DNA of 5,693 nt, taken from contig JAEWVC010000102.1 of NCBI GenBank assembly GCA_023459275.1, positions 1 through 5,693 of the forward strand. The letters are read 5' to 3'. Shown here piece after piece: positions 5,587 through 5,693 of the stretch. The number at the start of each line of letters is the position of its first letter. The stretch's first letter is position 1. The position numbers were made by a program, and so were the translations under genes. This stretch comes from Bacillota bacterium (GTDB lineage Bacteria > Bacillota > Clostridia > Christensenellales > Aristaeellaceae). The notes beneath the pieces were generated by a model. It was not told the DNA's origin, ran no database searches, and saw only the letters and a list, made by a program, of their open reading frames with translations.

Positions 5587-5693
5587 TTCCCCTTGACGAT
5601 GAGCAGCAAAAGGATGATGCGTTTCTAAACGGCGTGGCAGTGGATGGCTTCAGTTTGGACGAAGGGCAATTGCTGCTTGCACATTTTAAGGAA
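5544..5693 (+). CDS. Continuation of the large protein after a frameshift, open at the right edge
   Basis: In the frame one base back from the preceding gene, an unbroken stretch reads AKAYNRRAKLIANLIPLDDE, then DDAFLNGVAVDGFSLDEGQL and LLAHFKE to the window end. It has no start codon at its beginning and no ribosome binding site. One added G in GGGG 5539-5542 joins the two smoothly as SLAFGGAKAYNRRAK. The large protein's apparent end at 5586 (QRRIIEGPSLLQT) is therefore probably false. Function is unknown, and the true C-terminus lies outside the window. Confidence 0.65.

Overview
The window looks like a piece of a Clostridia-type (Firmicutes) genome, probably an uncultured gut or anaerobic lineage. 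The signs are strong AGGAGG-type ribosome binding sites, sigma-A-like promoters with TATAAT boxes, intrinsic terminators, a WG-repeat protein, and GC content that swings from about 38% to 65%. All supported genes are on the + strand. The first 33 bases are almost pure C/G and look like the end of a contig.

Layout: (1) 3-392 is the C-terminal half of an ADP-ribosyltransferase-like (ART) domain. A small unrecognised gene (about 406-623) follows 13 bases later, and a terminator (696-723) closes the unit. Both genes are AT-richer than their surroundings, and the arrangement resembles a toxin with a candidate immunity gene. (2) 624-1004 holds no gene but carries that terminator and a good promoter (889-917). 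(3) 1005-3418 is a two-gene unit: a predicted secreted WG-repeat protein, then a protein with about seven membrane segments and a C-terminal domain predicted to lie outside the membrane. A strong terminator at 3453-3489 ends it. (4) After a TATAAT box buried in a perfect 9-bp inverted repeat (3580-3602), a large Ala/Glu-rich protein of unknown function starts at 3646 and runs off the right edge.

Coding continuity is broken in several places. Three genes shift frame in the same direction, each explained by one missing base and each with a four-base homopolymer at the break (AAAA 409-412, CCCC 2883-2886, GGGG 5539-5542). The WG-repeat gene has an in-frame TGA in its signal-peptide region. The shared direction and homopolymer setting point to sequencing or assembly error more than to gene decay or programmed frameshifting, so the intact proteins should be read across the breaks.

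No tRNA, rRNA, CRISPR array, transposase or attachment site was seen. The least explained parts are the ART/small-gene pair, the WG-repeat plus membrane-protein pair, and the large protein behind the palindromic promoter.
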